Shown here piece by piece: positions 17,124-25,473 of a DNA stretch of 64,000 bases. The notes under the pieces were generated by a model. That model was not told where the DNA came from. It saw only the letters and a list, made by a program, of their open reading frames with translations, and searched no databases. The number at the start of each line of letters is the position of its first letter. Position 1 is the stretch's first letter. Both the position numbers and the translations under genes were made by a program. Origin of the DNA: Thiomargarita sp. (GTDB lineage Bacteria; Pseudomonadota; Gammaproteobacteria; Beggiatoales; Beggiatoaceae); assembly GCA_020721005.1 (NCBI GenBank), contig DYNP01000005.1, positions 124,001-188,000 of the forward strand, in the 5' to 3' direction.

Positions 17124-18476
17124 TCAGGAATCCAAATTAAAAATAGCTCGTTCCCGCAATTTTTCAATTCTCCGTAAATAAGGCTTATTTCGCTGCAGAA
17201 CATCTGGCAAAGTTTTAATGGCTGCCAACGCCAAAGCCGCCTCGGCAAAATCTTTATACACCACGCTCCAAATTTTTCTATCTCTTTGTATTTCCTGATA
17301 AATATAAATATCTTCCAACAAAGGCTGAATCTCTGGCTTTCGCAAAAATGTCAGCAAGGCAACTGTATTTTCCTCTGGAGTTTGCATAACTTGTAAACTA
17401 TATCCCTCAGCCCTATTTAACCAGTCCCAGGTTGCTTGCAGGCGTTGTTCCAGTAAAGGATCCGGGGAAATAGGCGCCGAAGTTTCCAAAGCATTTTTTG
17501 TCGGGGGACCGGGGGGAATTTGGGAACTGGGTAAACTCAACCTTTCCCAATATTTGCTAACTTGCATCCACTCATTCTTAAACCATTCCCCATATCCAGC
17601 CATTCCCAAACCGAGCAGTAAAATAACCAGCCCCCCCATTATCCCAAGTGGCCAAGTTAACCGTTTGGCACTTAAATTACTGTCTTGAGCTGCCAAATAA
17701 ACATGTTTGGCCCGCACTTGATGAGTATTTTGAGCAAAGGCTGCCAATAAGGATTTATCAGCCAAGATATTGATTCTACGGATTAAACCTTCAGAAACTC
17801 GAGTCAAAGCACGAAAGGCAGAGGCTGAGAATACCGAAGGTCCTCGATAACCTACCGCCCGCATACGAAAATTCAAATAATTTTCAACATCCTTTCGAGT
17901 CAACGGGGCAAGATAAAAAGAATGGGTGATGCGCTCTTTCAATTGACGAATATGAGAAACTCCAATATTGCTGTCCAACTCCGGTTGACCAAATAATACC
18001 ATTTGCAATAATTTATTATGATCAGTTTCCAAATTGCTCAACAATCGAATTTCTTCCAAAGTGGCCAAGGGCATACTTTGTGCTTCTTCAATAAAAATAA
18101 CCACTTGCTGTTGATGAGCATGTTTTTCTAATAACTTTAAATGTAGATCATGCATCACTTGCAAACGATTGCTTTCCGTGGTTACGGGGAGGTGCATTTC
18201 CAAAGCAATGGCATGGAGAATCATATCGGGAGACAAACGAGGATTGGCTAAATAAACAATTTCAACACGTTTAGGCAATTTAGCTTCCAACATGCGGCAT
18301 AACATAGTTTTGCCACTGCCCACTTCTCCCACCACCTTAATGATCCCCTCTCCATTTTCAATAGCATAAATCAAGGCTTCCAATACCAAACCACGATTAC
18401 CTCCGGAATAGAACAACGTCGTATCCGGAGTAATTTTAAACGGTGGACTATTTAATCCAAAATGCTCATAATACAT
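17124..18476 (-). CDS. GspA/ExeA/MshM-like AAA ATPase with membrane anchor and SPOR-like C-terminus
   Basis: Inner-membrane ATPase of the ExeA/GspA class that helps assemble secretin or pilus machines, probably by reaching peptidoglycan. The start MYYEHFGLNSPPFKITPD is the class signature. Walker A GEVGSGKT lies at about 49-56, Walker B VVIFIEEAQ at about 124-132, and arginine-rich LIRRINILADKSLLAAF marks the lid. One membrane helix (about 277-297, WPLGIMGGLVILLLGLGMAG) precedes a periplasmic part. The last 110 residues (YSLQVMQT...IWSVVYKDFAEAALALAAIKTLP...RRIEKLR) look like a SPOR-type peptidoglycan-binding domain, as in MSHA-cluster or DamX proteins. No pilus genes are adjacent, though three pilin-like genes lie 36 kb away. 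Confidence 0.85.
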   Translation of the reverse strand: MYYEHFGLNSPPFKITPDTTLFYSGGNRGLVLEALIYAIENGEGIIKVVGEVGSGKTMLCRMLEAKLPKRVEIVYLANPRLSPDMILHAIALEMHLPVTTESNRLQVMHDLHLKLLEKHAHQQQVVIFIEEAQSMPLATLEEIRLLSNLETDHNKLLQMVLFGQPELDSNIGVSHIRQLKERITHSFYLAPLTRKDVENYLNFRMRAVGYRGPSVFSASAFRALTRVSEGLIRRINILADKSLLAAFAQNTHQVRAKHVYLAAQDSNLSAKRLTWPLGIMGGLVILLLGLGMAGYGEWFKNEWMQVSKYWERLSLPSSQIPPGPPTKNALETSAPISPDPLLEQRLQATWDWLNRAEGYSLQVMQTPEENTVALLTFLRKPEIQPLLEDIYIYQEIQRDRKIWSVVYKDFAEAALALAAIKTLPDVLQRNKPYLRRIEKLRERAIFNLDS

Positions 18477-18560
18477 AATAGTTCCAATAAACTTGCTCAG
18501 GGCTGGGAATTATAAAAAATGATAATGATAAGATTCTCCTATTTTATAGGAAAACTGTGA

Positions 18561-19007
18561 ATGTTTCACTGCGTACTTTATCAACCAGAAATACCTCCGA
18601 ATACTGGCAATATCATACGCTTGTGTGCAAATACTCATATACAATTGCACCTCATCCATCCCTTAGGCTTTGAGTTAACGGACAAACAACTGAAACGCGC
18701 AGGACTGGATTATCATGAGTGGGCGCAAGTGGCTGAATACTCTTCTATGGAGGAATTTTTAGCACAAACCGCGCTCACTAGGATATTTGCTTGCTCTACT
18801 AAGGGACTATCGTGTTACGCTGACTGTACCTATCAAGTTGGAGACGCATTTTTATTTGGGCCAGAGACGCGGGGTCTGCCCGCCTTTTTGTTAGAACGGT
18901 ATCCTTCAATACATATACCGATGCACCCCCAAAGTCGCAGTCTTAATTTATCCAACGCCGTAGCCATCATCCTCTACGAAGCCTGGCGTCAACACCAATT
19001 TCAATAA
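18561..19007 (+). CDS. trmL: tRNA (cytidine/uridine-34-2'-O)-methyltransferase TrmL
   Basis: SPOUT-class methyltransferase that 2'-O-methylates the wobble base of tRNA-Leu isoacceptors using SAM. The 148-residue protein begins FHCVLYQPEIPPNTGNIIRLCANT, the family hallmark, has LFGPETRGLP (motif 2) and IPMHPQSRSLNLSNAVAIILYEAWRQ (motif 3, trefoil knot). Length agrees with TrmL (about 155). AGG lies 10 nt upstream of the ATG. The short divergent promoter region shared with the ATPase gene includes TGATAATGATAAGATT (18523-18538), an imperfect half of a Fur box that I do not consider convincing. Confidence 0.95.
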   Translation: MFHCVLYQPEIPPNTGNIIRLCANTHIQLHLIHPLGFELTDKQLKRAGLDYHEWAQVAEYSSMEEFLAQTALTRIFACSTKGLSCYADCTYQVGDAFLFGPETRGLPAFLLERYPSIHIPMHPQSRSLNLSNAVAIILYEAWRQHQFQ

Positions 19008-19030
19008 CCAAGATTCTCCTTTTCTTCAGA

Positions 19031-19456
19031 AGACTTCTTGCAAAAGTATGCGATCATGAAAAATGAGAGTTGTCCCTCAGTTAAGATACGTTGGAGTGGA
19101 GGCTTTAGCCGGCCGGCGGTAAGTGCTTTGCAATTTGCGTGTGTGTGGGGCGATGCCTACGGCTGGCCGGCTAAAGCCTCCACTCCAACCTACTTTCTAG
19201 AACCTCCACTCCGGCTAAAGCCTCCACTCCAACCTACCTTCTAGAACCTCCACTCCGGCTAAAGCCTCCACTCCAACCTACCTTCTAGAACCTCCACTCC
19301 GGCTAAAACCTCCATTCCAACCTACCTTCTAGAACCTCCACTCCGGCTAAAGCCTCCACTCCAACCTACCTTCTAGAACCTCCACTCCAACGGGAATTTC
19401 CCTTTTATTTTTTCGTATCTTATCTTTATCGCATCATTTACTTCTGCAAGAGGTCT
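19031..19456. mobile_element. MITE-like element with AGAC(C/T)TCTTGCA inverted ends, GGCTTTAGCC family (locus 3 of 4)
   Basis: The left end AGACTTCTTGCAAAAGTATG (19031) and the inverted right end TTCTGCAAGAGGTCT (finishing at 19456) form terminal inverted repeats. The similarity continues inward to TGCGAT. The ends resemble those of IS5-group elements but there is no transposase. Inside is a forward GAGTGGAGGCTTTAGCCGG, a central loop with GTGTGTGTGGGGCGATGCC (19138-19156), and about five tandem 44-bp units of the reverse-complement core with CCAACCTACCTTCTAGAACC. The 68-codon open frame at 19038-19244 is repeat sequence, not a gene. No clear target-site duplication. Confidence 0.7.
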
Positions 19457-19500
19457 AAAAAGGGATAAAGGAACGATTCCTCTTATTAGAGTATTTCTTC

Positions 19501-19525
19501 AAAAAAGGATGTATATCCCTTTTTT
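19501..19525. terminator. Terminator-like AT hairpin
   Basis: AAAAAAGGAT/ATCCCTTTTTT pair around a short GTAT loop with one bulge, and T-rich ends on both strands. It could terminate transcription in either direction between the MITE-like element and the YkgJ gene. The rest of the 19457-19829 gap shows nothing recognisable. Confidence 0.45.
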
Positions 19526-19829
19526 AGGATGATATCTAACAAATTTTGACGGTAAAAGTTAATATGGGCAACCCCCGGCATTGACTACTCCACTTTTACG
19601 GGCACCGCCACCCAAGAAGCAAATAATTTCGATCCCCCTGTCCTTCAATTCCCCTCCTTCCTTCTCAAGGAAAGGCATAAAGCAATTTCCCCCTGTCTCA
19701 CTAAAAACTTGGTAAAAGTTAAAAAAATGTGTATACTGTCAAACCACTTGCCTAACCAACATCACTTGTCATAAACTCTATTGCATTGATTTTAACCCTT
19801 TGTTTTGCTGCAAAATACCCGAGGCCATT

Positions 19830-20708
19830 GTGAGTAACCACGACACCCCCAATTCACCGCCCACCAGCCCATTACAACCAGTAAGGTTATCCTTAGATGA
19901 TACTATTCAATTCCGTTGTCATCGCGACATTGCCTGTTTTAACGAATGTTGTCACTGCATTGAGATACAACTCACTCCCTATGACATTCTGCGTTTGAAA
20001 CAACGACTGGGGCTCACTTCCCAAGAATTTTTAGCTCAGTATACCTTGCCCTTTGAAATGGACGCACAAGGTATGCCGGGAGTACGGATTCGCACTTTAG
20101 ATGACAAACCCATCTGTCCCTTTGTCACTGCGGAGGGATGTAGTGTCTATGAAGATCGTCCGACAGTATGTCGATACTATGCCTTAGGGCTCATGTCCAT
20201 GCGGCATCAGGAACAATTAAGTGATGAGAATTACTACTTTTTGATCAAAGAAGATCACTGTCAAGGTCATCAGGAGGATCGTATTCTGTCTATTCGAGAC
20301 TATCGTCTTGAACAAGGTTTGGAAATCTATGATGAAATGAATCGGGAATGGCGACAGATCATTCTCAAGAAACGTTCTGCGGGACCTGCAGTAGGCAAAC
20401 CCACTCCTCGCAGCTATCAATTCTTCTTTTTAGGCAGCTACAATCTGGACAGTTTTCGGAATTTTGTGTTCAGTCCCGGATTCTCCGAAGTGTACGAAAT
20501 TGATCCTGACACTTTAGAAGTCCTAAAACAAGATGATCTAACTTTGTTAAAGTACAGTTTTAAACTCTTGAAGCAGGTATTATTTGGAGAAATGCACATT
20601 GTCACCCGCGATGATGCCCTGCAAAAGAGAGTACAACGGCGGCGGGAACTTGAAAATGTAGATGAAACCGATCCCAATAAGGACTATAACGGTCCCATTG
20701 TGGTGTAA
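19830..20708 (+). CDS. YkgJ-family cysteine-cluster protein
   Basis: Predicted small metal (Fe or Zn) cluster protein of the YkgJ/DUF3109-like group. The Cys pattern FRCHRDIACFNECCHC (about residues 34-49) with later CPFVTAEGCSVYEDRPTVCRYYALG gives the eight-Cys family signature. A TTG at 19800 is possible, but a GTG at 19830 lies shortly after GAGG and removes a non-conserved tail, giving 292 residues. The C-terminal half (about 170-290) is a hydrophilic extension unique to longer members and ends in a charged tail. It precedes the qmo/hdr cluster by 322 nt in the same direction. Members are sometimes found with redox clusters, so a maturation or metal-delivery role is possible but unproven. 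Confidence 0.8.
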   Translation: MSNHDTPNSPPTSPLQPVRLSLDDTIQFRCHRDIACFNECCHCIEIQLTPYDILRLKQRLGLTSQEFLAQYTLPFEMDAQGMPGVRIRTLDDKPICPFVTAEGCSVYEDRPTVCRYYALGLMSMRHQEQLSDENYYFLIKEDHCQGHQEDRILSIRDYRLEQGLEIYDEMNREWRQIILKKRSAGPAVGKPTPRSYQFFFLGSYNLDSFRNFVFSPGFSEVYEIDPDTLEVLKQDDLTLLKYSFKLLKQVLFGEMHIVTRDDALQKRVQRRRELENVDETDPNKDYNGPIVV

Positions 20709-21030
20709 GTCTACAATAAGTAAAACTAACATCCAAGGGAACCCGTTAAGGAAAAATCTTATACGATAGAAGACTTCGAGAGAGATTTCACCGATACAAA
20801 CTGAAACACTGCATTCAGTTCAGAAAGCAAATTTTATTGATTCCAAAGTTATGGGGTTGAAAAGGTGAGTTGATTGTCATAACTCCTAACAAAAAATGTA
20901 ATGTTTCCTGACAGCCTTTTCCACTGCCTACAAATTTCTAAGGAGAAGAATTTTACTTAATACCACCCAGACACAATTTAAAAAACTTAACCGGTTTCAT
21001 TTTTAAGACTGAAAATATTGGAGGAATCGC
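20709..21030 (+). other. Intergenic leader region of the qmo/hdr cluster
   Basis: 322 nt between the YkgJ gene and qmoA. GGAGGA at 21020-21025 is a strong ribosome-binding site 5 nt before the qmoA ATG. I see no convincing promoter boxes, operator palindrome or riboswitch. Confidence 0.4.
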
Positions 21031-22317
21031 ATGACAAATGTCGTTGCAACCAACCAGACCATCTTGGTCGTGGGAGGAGGAATCAGCGGAATGACCGCTG
21101 CTTTGGAAGCTGCTGAATGCGGTAAAGATGTGATTTTAATTGAAAAAAATCCTTCTTTAGGAGGGAGAGTGGCACAACTCTACAAGTACTTTCCCAAAAT
21201 GTGCTTTCCCACCTGTGGCATGGAAATTAATCTGCGTCGTATCAAGAGCAATCGTCGCCTGCGAATTTTGACCTTGACTGAAGTTACTTCAGTAACTGGA
21301 GACACTGGGAATTACAGTGTGACCTTAAAACTTTCCCCTCGTTATGTCAATGAGAATTGTACTGCTTGTGGAGCTTGTGCCAATGCAGTCACTGCAGAAT
21401 TTGATAACGAGTATAACTATGGGCTCAACAAACGTAAAAGTGCCTATTTACCTTTTGCCATGGCTTATCCCCAACGTTATGTTATAGATTCTCGCATCAT
21501 TGGAACTGAAGAAGCCAGCAAAGCCAAGGCAGCCTGTCCAGTGAATGCCATTGATTTGGATATGCAAGTCCAAGAGTTGAAAATTACCGTTGGTGCTATT
21601 ATCTGGGCCACAGGTTGGAAACCCTATGATGCCAACAAGATTCAACCCTATGGTTATGATCGCATTCCCAATGTCATTACCAGTGTTGAGTTTGAGAGAA
21701 TGGCAGATCCCTTGGGTCCCACCGGGGGTAAATTATTGCGTCCTTCCGATCAGAAGGAAGCCAAAAATATTGCCTTCATTCAATGTGCTGGCTCCCGGGA
21801 CCGTAATTACTTGAAACACTGTTCTCGTATGTGTTGCACCGCCACTCTCAAACAGACCACCTACATTCGGGAAAAATATGGAGATGAAGGTAAAGCCAAC
21901 ATTTACTACATCGACATTCGGGCCATTGACCGTTTTGAAGACCTTTACCAAAAAGTAAAGCAAGATCCCACCGTGACCTTTATCAAATCCAAAGTGGCCA
22001 GTATTACCCAAGATAAAAGTACAGGGAATCCTATCTTAAACGGAGTAAATACCGAAGGTTATCAACGTTATAGCACCCCATATGACCTTGTAGTATTGGC
22101 GGTGGGCATGGAACCCAGCGTCGACTTCACCCAATTGCCAATCAACATCACCTTAAATGAAAGTGGGTTTATTGAATTCGATCCCAAGAATGGTGGCCAA
22201 TTTGCTGCGGGATGTGCATCAGATGCCTTAGATGTCAATCGAGCAGTTCAACATGCAACTGCCAGCAGTTTGCGCGCTATTCAAGTTATCAACAAAGTTG
22301 CCGGAGCGGAGGCTTAA
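21031..22317 (+). CDS. qmoA: QmoA, FAD-containing HdrA-like subunit of the Qmo complex
   Basis: Cytoplasmic flavoprotein that exchanges electrons between APS reductase (AprAB) and the quinone pool. The dinucleotide-binding motif VVGGGISGMTAALEA is at about 13-27. It is followed by GGRVAQLYKYFPKMCFPTCGMEINLRRI, characteristic of QmoA, a small Cys group CTACGACAN, and the later IQCAGSRDRNYLKHCSRMCC region shared with HdrA. Length (428) is slightly above the usual (about 410). First gene of qmoA-qmoB-hdrC-hdrB. In a sulfur oxidiser the complex would run from AMP and sulfite to APS, sending electrons to the membrane. No apr genes lie in the window. Confidence 0.93.
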   Translation: MTNVVATNQTILVVGGGISGMTAALEAAECGKDVILIEKNPSLGGRVAQLYKYFPKMCFPTCGMEINLRRIKSNRRLRILTLTEVTSVTGDTGNYSVTLKLSPRYVNENCTACGACANAVTAEFDNEYNYGLNKRKSAYLPFAMAYPQRYVIDSRIIGTEEASKAKAACPVNAIDLDMQVQELKITVGAIIWATGWKPYDANKIQPYGYDRIPNVITSVEFERMADPLGPTGGKLLRPSDQKEAKNIAFIQCAGSRDRNYLKHCSRMCCTATLKQTTYIREKYGDEGKANIYYIDIRAIDRFEDLYQKVKQDPTVTFIKSKVASITQDKSTGNPILNGVNTEGYQRYSTPYDLVVLAVGMEPSVDFTQLPINITLNESGFIEFDPKNGGQFAAGCASDALDVNRAVQHATASSLRAIQVINKVAGAEA

Positions 22318-22321
22318 AACT

Positions 22322-24589
22322 ATGGCAGACAAAAAATTTGCGGCTTATCTGTGCAAAGGATGTGGCCTTGGGGAACGACTCAATATCAATCAGTTGGCTG
22401 CAGTGGCCACCAAGGAGGGAAAAATTCCTCTGATTAAACAACATGACCTGCTGTGTAGCAGCGAAGGAGTGGCGCTGATTCAAGGCGATATCGATTCGGA
22501 ACAAATCACCCATTTGATGATTGCAGCCTGTTCCAAACGGGCAAAAACTGAAGCTTTTAACTTTGAGAATGTGGCCATGTCCCGAGCCAACCTGCGTGAA
22601 GGAGTGATCTGGGTGAGACCAGACACTGAAGCAGCTAAGGAAAATACTCAGGAAATGGCTGAAGACTATATCCGTATGTCTTGTGCGGAACTCAAATACA
22701 TGAATATTCCCGCTCCCAGCCAGGAACAAGGACGCATTCCCCATATCCTCGTAGTAGGAGGTGGCATTACCGGCATGACTTCTGCCCTTGAAGCCGCCAA
22801 AGCCGGTTATCATGTCACTTTGGTAGAAAAAACAGCCGCTTTGGGAGGCATGGCCGCTCAATTACATCGGCGTGTTGCCTATCAATCTCCCTTCAAAGAC
22901 CCTCAACCCACTGGCATTGCAGACCTAGCCAAGCAAGTGCAATCCCATCAAAAAATCAAAGTGCATCTCAACTCCACAGTCGCGGACACCAGCGGCGCTC
23001 CAGGTCGTTTTGCGATCACAATTGCGCATGAAAGTGGGGGCACGAGCACAGAAAATGTCGGGGCCATTATTCAAGCCAGCGGTTTCAAACCCTATGACGC
23101 TCAAAAATTGACTGAATTCTCATTTGGCAAAAGTCCGGATATTATTGACCAATTGGGCTTAGAAGCCCTGGCTCGTCAAGCCAATGGCGGTCCCATTAAG
23201 CGACCCTCAGATGGCAAAGAAGTACAAAAAGTGACCTTCATTCAATGTGCTGGCCAACGCAGTCAAACTGAAGGTCACCTGCCCTATTGTTCCGGACACT
23301 GTTGTTTGACCAGTGTTAAACAAGCCATGTATTTCAAAGATGCCAATCCTGAAGTTGATACCTTGATTCTCTACACCGATTTGAGAATGCCCGGTTTTGG
23401 GGGAGAAAACTTTTATCGCAGCGGTCAGGACAAAGGAATCTTATTTACCAAAGGTCAGGCCAGCAGTGTATTGCCAAACGGTGGCGATTTAACTGTTAAA
23501 TTCAAAGACTTGATTCTCAATGAAGAAGTTGAAGACACCGCTGATTTAGTGGTGTTGGCCACGGGCATGCTGCCCAACTCAGGAATCGATATTGAAGCCA
23601 TTCCTTTGAAAGTTGAGGAGAAAAAGGCAGGGGATTCCGCATCGGAAGAACCCGTTGCAGCCTCGCCTCCAGAAACTTTGGTACCGGTTGAATCAGTATT
23701 GAACCTCAGTTATCGGCAAGGTAAAGACATGCCGCAATTGATACATGGTTTTACTGATTCCCACTTCATTTGTTTCCCCTATGAGACCAGACGCACTGGC
23801 ATTTATGCAGCCGGTCCCGTGCGTCGACCCATGGACATTTCTCAGGCTATGGAAGATGCTACTGGAGCGACCATGAAGGCTATCCAAGCGTTGGAGAATG
23901 CTGCTTTGGGCCGAGCCGCTCATCCCCGTTCGGGAGATTTGAGTTTCCCTCGATTCCGTAAAGAGGGTTGCACACAATGCAAACGTTGTACAGTAGAGTG
24001 TCCATTTGGGGCCATCAATGAAGATGAGAAAACCTACCCTGTATTTAATGAAGGGCGCTGCCGTCGCTGCGGAACCTGCATGGGCGCTTGTCCGGTCCGT
24101 GTAATCTCATTTGAGAATTACTCTATCGACACAGTAGGACAGGCTATCAAAGCGGTCAATGTCCCAGATGAGTCTTCAGAAAAGCCTCGCATTCTCCTAT
24201 TGGCTTGTGAGAATGATACCTATCCTGCTTTGGACATGGTGGGCATGAATCGTATTGAGTACAGTGCTTACGTGAGAATCATTCCTGTACGTTGTTTGGG
24301 CTCAGTCAACACCATTTGGATCACGGACGCTTTGAACAGCGGTTATGATGGCGTCATTCTCATGGGATGTCAAAAAGGTGACAACTATCAATGTCACTTT
24401 GTCAAGGGTTCCGAGTTGGCACACATCCGTACTTCCAAGATTGACGACACTCTGAAGCAACTGAATTTGGAAAGAGAACGGGTGCAAACTTATGAGATTG
24501 CCATCACTGATTTGGCTCGTATTCCTCAAATTATCAATGAGATGGAAACCACTATTCAGAGAATTGGGTTAAGTCCATTTAAGTTCTAA
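22322..24589 (+). CDS. qmoB: QmoB, HdrA/MvhD-like flavoprotein of the Qmo complex
   Basis: A 755-residue multidomain electron-transfer flavoprotein. The N-terminal region starts AAYLCKGCGLGERLNI. The FAD motif VVGGGITGMTSALEAAKAG lies at about 141-160, with GGMAAQLHRRV following. Two 4Fe-4S motifs are at about 550-610 (CTQCKRCTVECP and CRRCGTCMGACP). The C-terminal part is MvhD-like (LLLACENDTYPALD...LMGCQKGDNYQCHF), which in hydrogenase-Hdr systems passes electrons in. An in-frame start at 22232 would overlap qmoA; ATG 22322 has GGAGG 9 nt upstream and is chosen. It begins 4 nt after qmoA. A Pro/Glu-rich insert at about 430-455 (EEKKAGDSASEEP) is variable. Confidence 0.93.
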   Translation: MADKKFAAYLCKGCGLGERLNINQLAAVATKEGKIPLIKQHDLLCSSEGVALIQGDIDSEQITHLMIAACSKRAKTEAFNFENVAMSRANLREGVIWVRPDTEAAKENTQEMAEDYIRMSCAELKYMNIPAPSQEQGRIPHILVVGGGITGMTSALEAAKAGYHVTLVEKTAALGGMAAQLHRRVAYQSPFKDPQPTGIADLAKQVQSHQKIKVHLNSTVADTSGAPGRFAITIAHESGGTSTENVGAIIQASGFKPYDAQKLTEFSFGKSPDIIDQLGLEALARQANGGPIKRPSDGKEVQKVTFIQCAGQRSQTEGHLPYCSGHCCLTSVKQAMYFKDANPEVDTLILYTDLRMPGFGGENFYRSGQDKGILFTKGQASSVLPNGGDLTVKFKDLILNEEVEDTADLVVLATGMLPNSGIDIEAIPLKVEEKKAGDSASEEPVAASPPETLVPVESVLNLSYRQGKDMPQLIHGFTDSHFICFPYETRRTGIYAAGPVRRPMDISQAMEDATGATMKAIQALENAALGRAAHPRSGDLSFPRFRKEGCTQCKRCTVECPFGAINEDEKTYPVFNEGRCRRCGTCMGACPVRVISFENYSIDTVGQAIKAVNVPDESSEKPRILLLACENDTYPALDMVGMNRIEYSAYVRIIPVRCLGSVNTIWITDALNSGYDGVILMGCQKGDNYQCHFVKGSELAHIRTSKIDDTLKQLNLERERVQTYEIAITDLARIPQIINEMETTIQRIGLSPFKF

Positions 24590-24622
24590 GTGCTCTTCGC
24601 TGAGGAGAAAAGTTTTGGCAAG

Positions 24623-24656
24623 ACTGCCCATTTCAAGTTCGAAAGAAACGGGCAGT
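24623..24656 (+). promoter_or_regulatory. Stem-loop between qmoB and hdrC
   Basis: ACTGCCCATTTC (24623-24634) pairs with GAAACGGGCAGT (24645-24656), 11 of 12 positions, around a 10-nt loop. No T-tract follows, so it is more likely an mRNA processing or stability element, or a weak attenuator, than a strong terminator. It separates qmoAB from hdrCB by a 240-nt gap. Confidence 0.45.
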
Positions 24657-24829
24657 TTGCAGTTGAGTTCAGATTGGACTGATTTTTAAGAATCGATCGA
24701 GTTTTCTGTAACGTTTTAGGGTCGTTTGGTTCCATTTTGGAACTGTCATTTTAGTAAATAACCCAATTGAATCAGTGGCTAACATTCTATTTCCAACGAG
24801 TGTTATGTTACTGAGCAGAGGAGATTTCA

Positions 24830-25462
24830 ATGAGTCAAGCAGTTGAAAAATATCGTAATACCTTCTTGCGAGAAGTGGAAGCGAATGTTGAAGAGGGCCA
24901 ATGGGTTAAGATGTGTATGCAGTGTGGAGTGTGTTCCGGTTCCTGCCCACTGGGTCCCCATTGGGAACACCCTCCTCAAGAGATTTTCATGATGATCCGG
25001 GCGAATAAGCGGGAAGAAGTGTTGACGTCCAGTTCCATGTGGTTTTGCACATCGTGTTATAATTGTATTGCCCGTTGTCCCAGAGAATTGCCGATTACAC
25101 ACATCATGCACGGGTTGGCCCATTATGCCCAACGGCAAGGATTGGCGCCAAAAGAGCTGCCCACAGCCAAATTTGCCAAACGGTTTTGGGATAACTTGCT
25201 GAAAAAAGGGCGAGTGAATGAGTTGCAATTGGGCTTGCAGTTGTATTTCATGAATGGTTTGGCGGAAGGAATTAAGACTTCTTTGAAGATGCAAAAAGTG
25301 GGTTTGGGAATGTTGAAAACCAAACGCATGGATCCCATGGAAGCCTTAGGGGGTCATGGGTGTAAGGATATCAAGGGGTTAAAAGCCGCCCTAAATAAGG
25401 CCAAACAAATTGAAGAGACCAAGGCTGCAAAAGCACTCGAACGTTTGCAATCCAAAAGTTAA
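24830..25462 (+). CDS. hdrC: HdrC-like iron-sulfur subunit of the Qmo/Hdr complex
   Basis: A 210-residue soluble ferredoxin-like subunit with two 4Fe-4S motifs, CMQCGVCSGSCP (about 29-40) and CTSCYNCIARCP (about 74-85), exactly as in heterodisulfide reductase subunit C. There are no membrane segments. It would carry electrons between QmoAB and HdrB. The C-terminal 60 residues are lysine-rich and helical, absent from short HdrC. GAGGAG precedes the ATG by about 6 nt. HdrB follows after 11 nt. In most sulfate reducers the equivalent position is occupied by QmoC, an HdrC-HdrE membrane fusion; here the HdrC part is free-standing. Confidence 0.9.
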   Translation: MSQAVEKYRNTFLREVEANVEEGQWVKMCMQCGVCSGSCPLGPHWEHPPQEIFMMIRANKREEVLTSSSMWFCTSCYNCIARCPRELPITHIMHGLAHYAQRQGLAPKELPTAKFAKRFWDNLLKKGRVNELQLGLQLYFMNGLAEGIKTSLKMQKVGLGMLKTKRMDPMEALGGHGCKDIKGLKAALNKAKQIEETKAAKALERLQSKS

Positions 25463-25473
25463 GGAGAGTCATT

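Noticed and set aside
18523-18541. Fur box upstream of trmL
   Set aside because: Only the left half (GATAATGATAA) fits the consensus, about 13 of 19 positions in all. A single match in AT-rich DNA without an iron-related gene is not enough.
19038-19244. 68-codon open frame in the MITE-like element
   Set aside because: It is a reading of the palindromic repeat (GGGFSRPA-type peptide) with no ribosome-binding site and no relation to a protein family.
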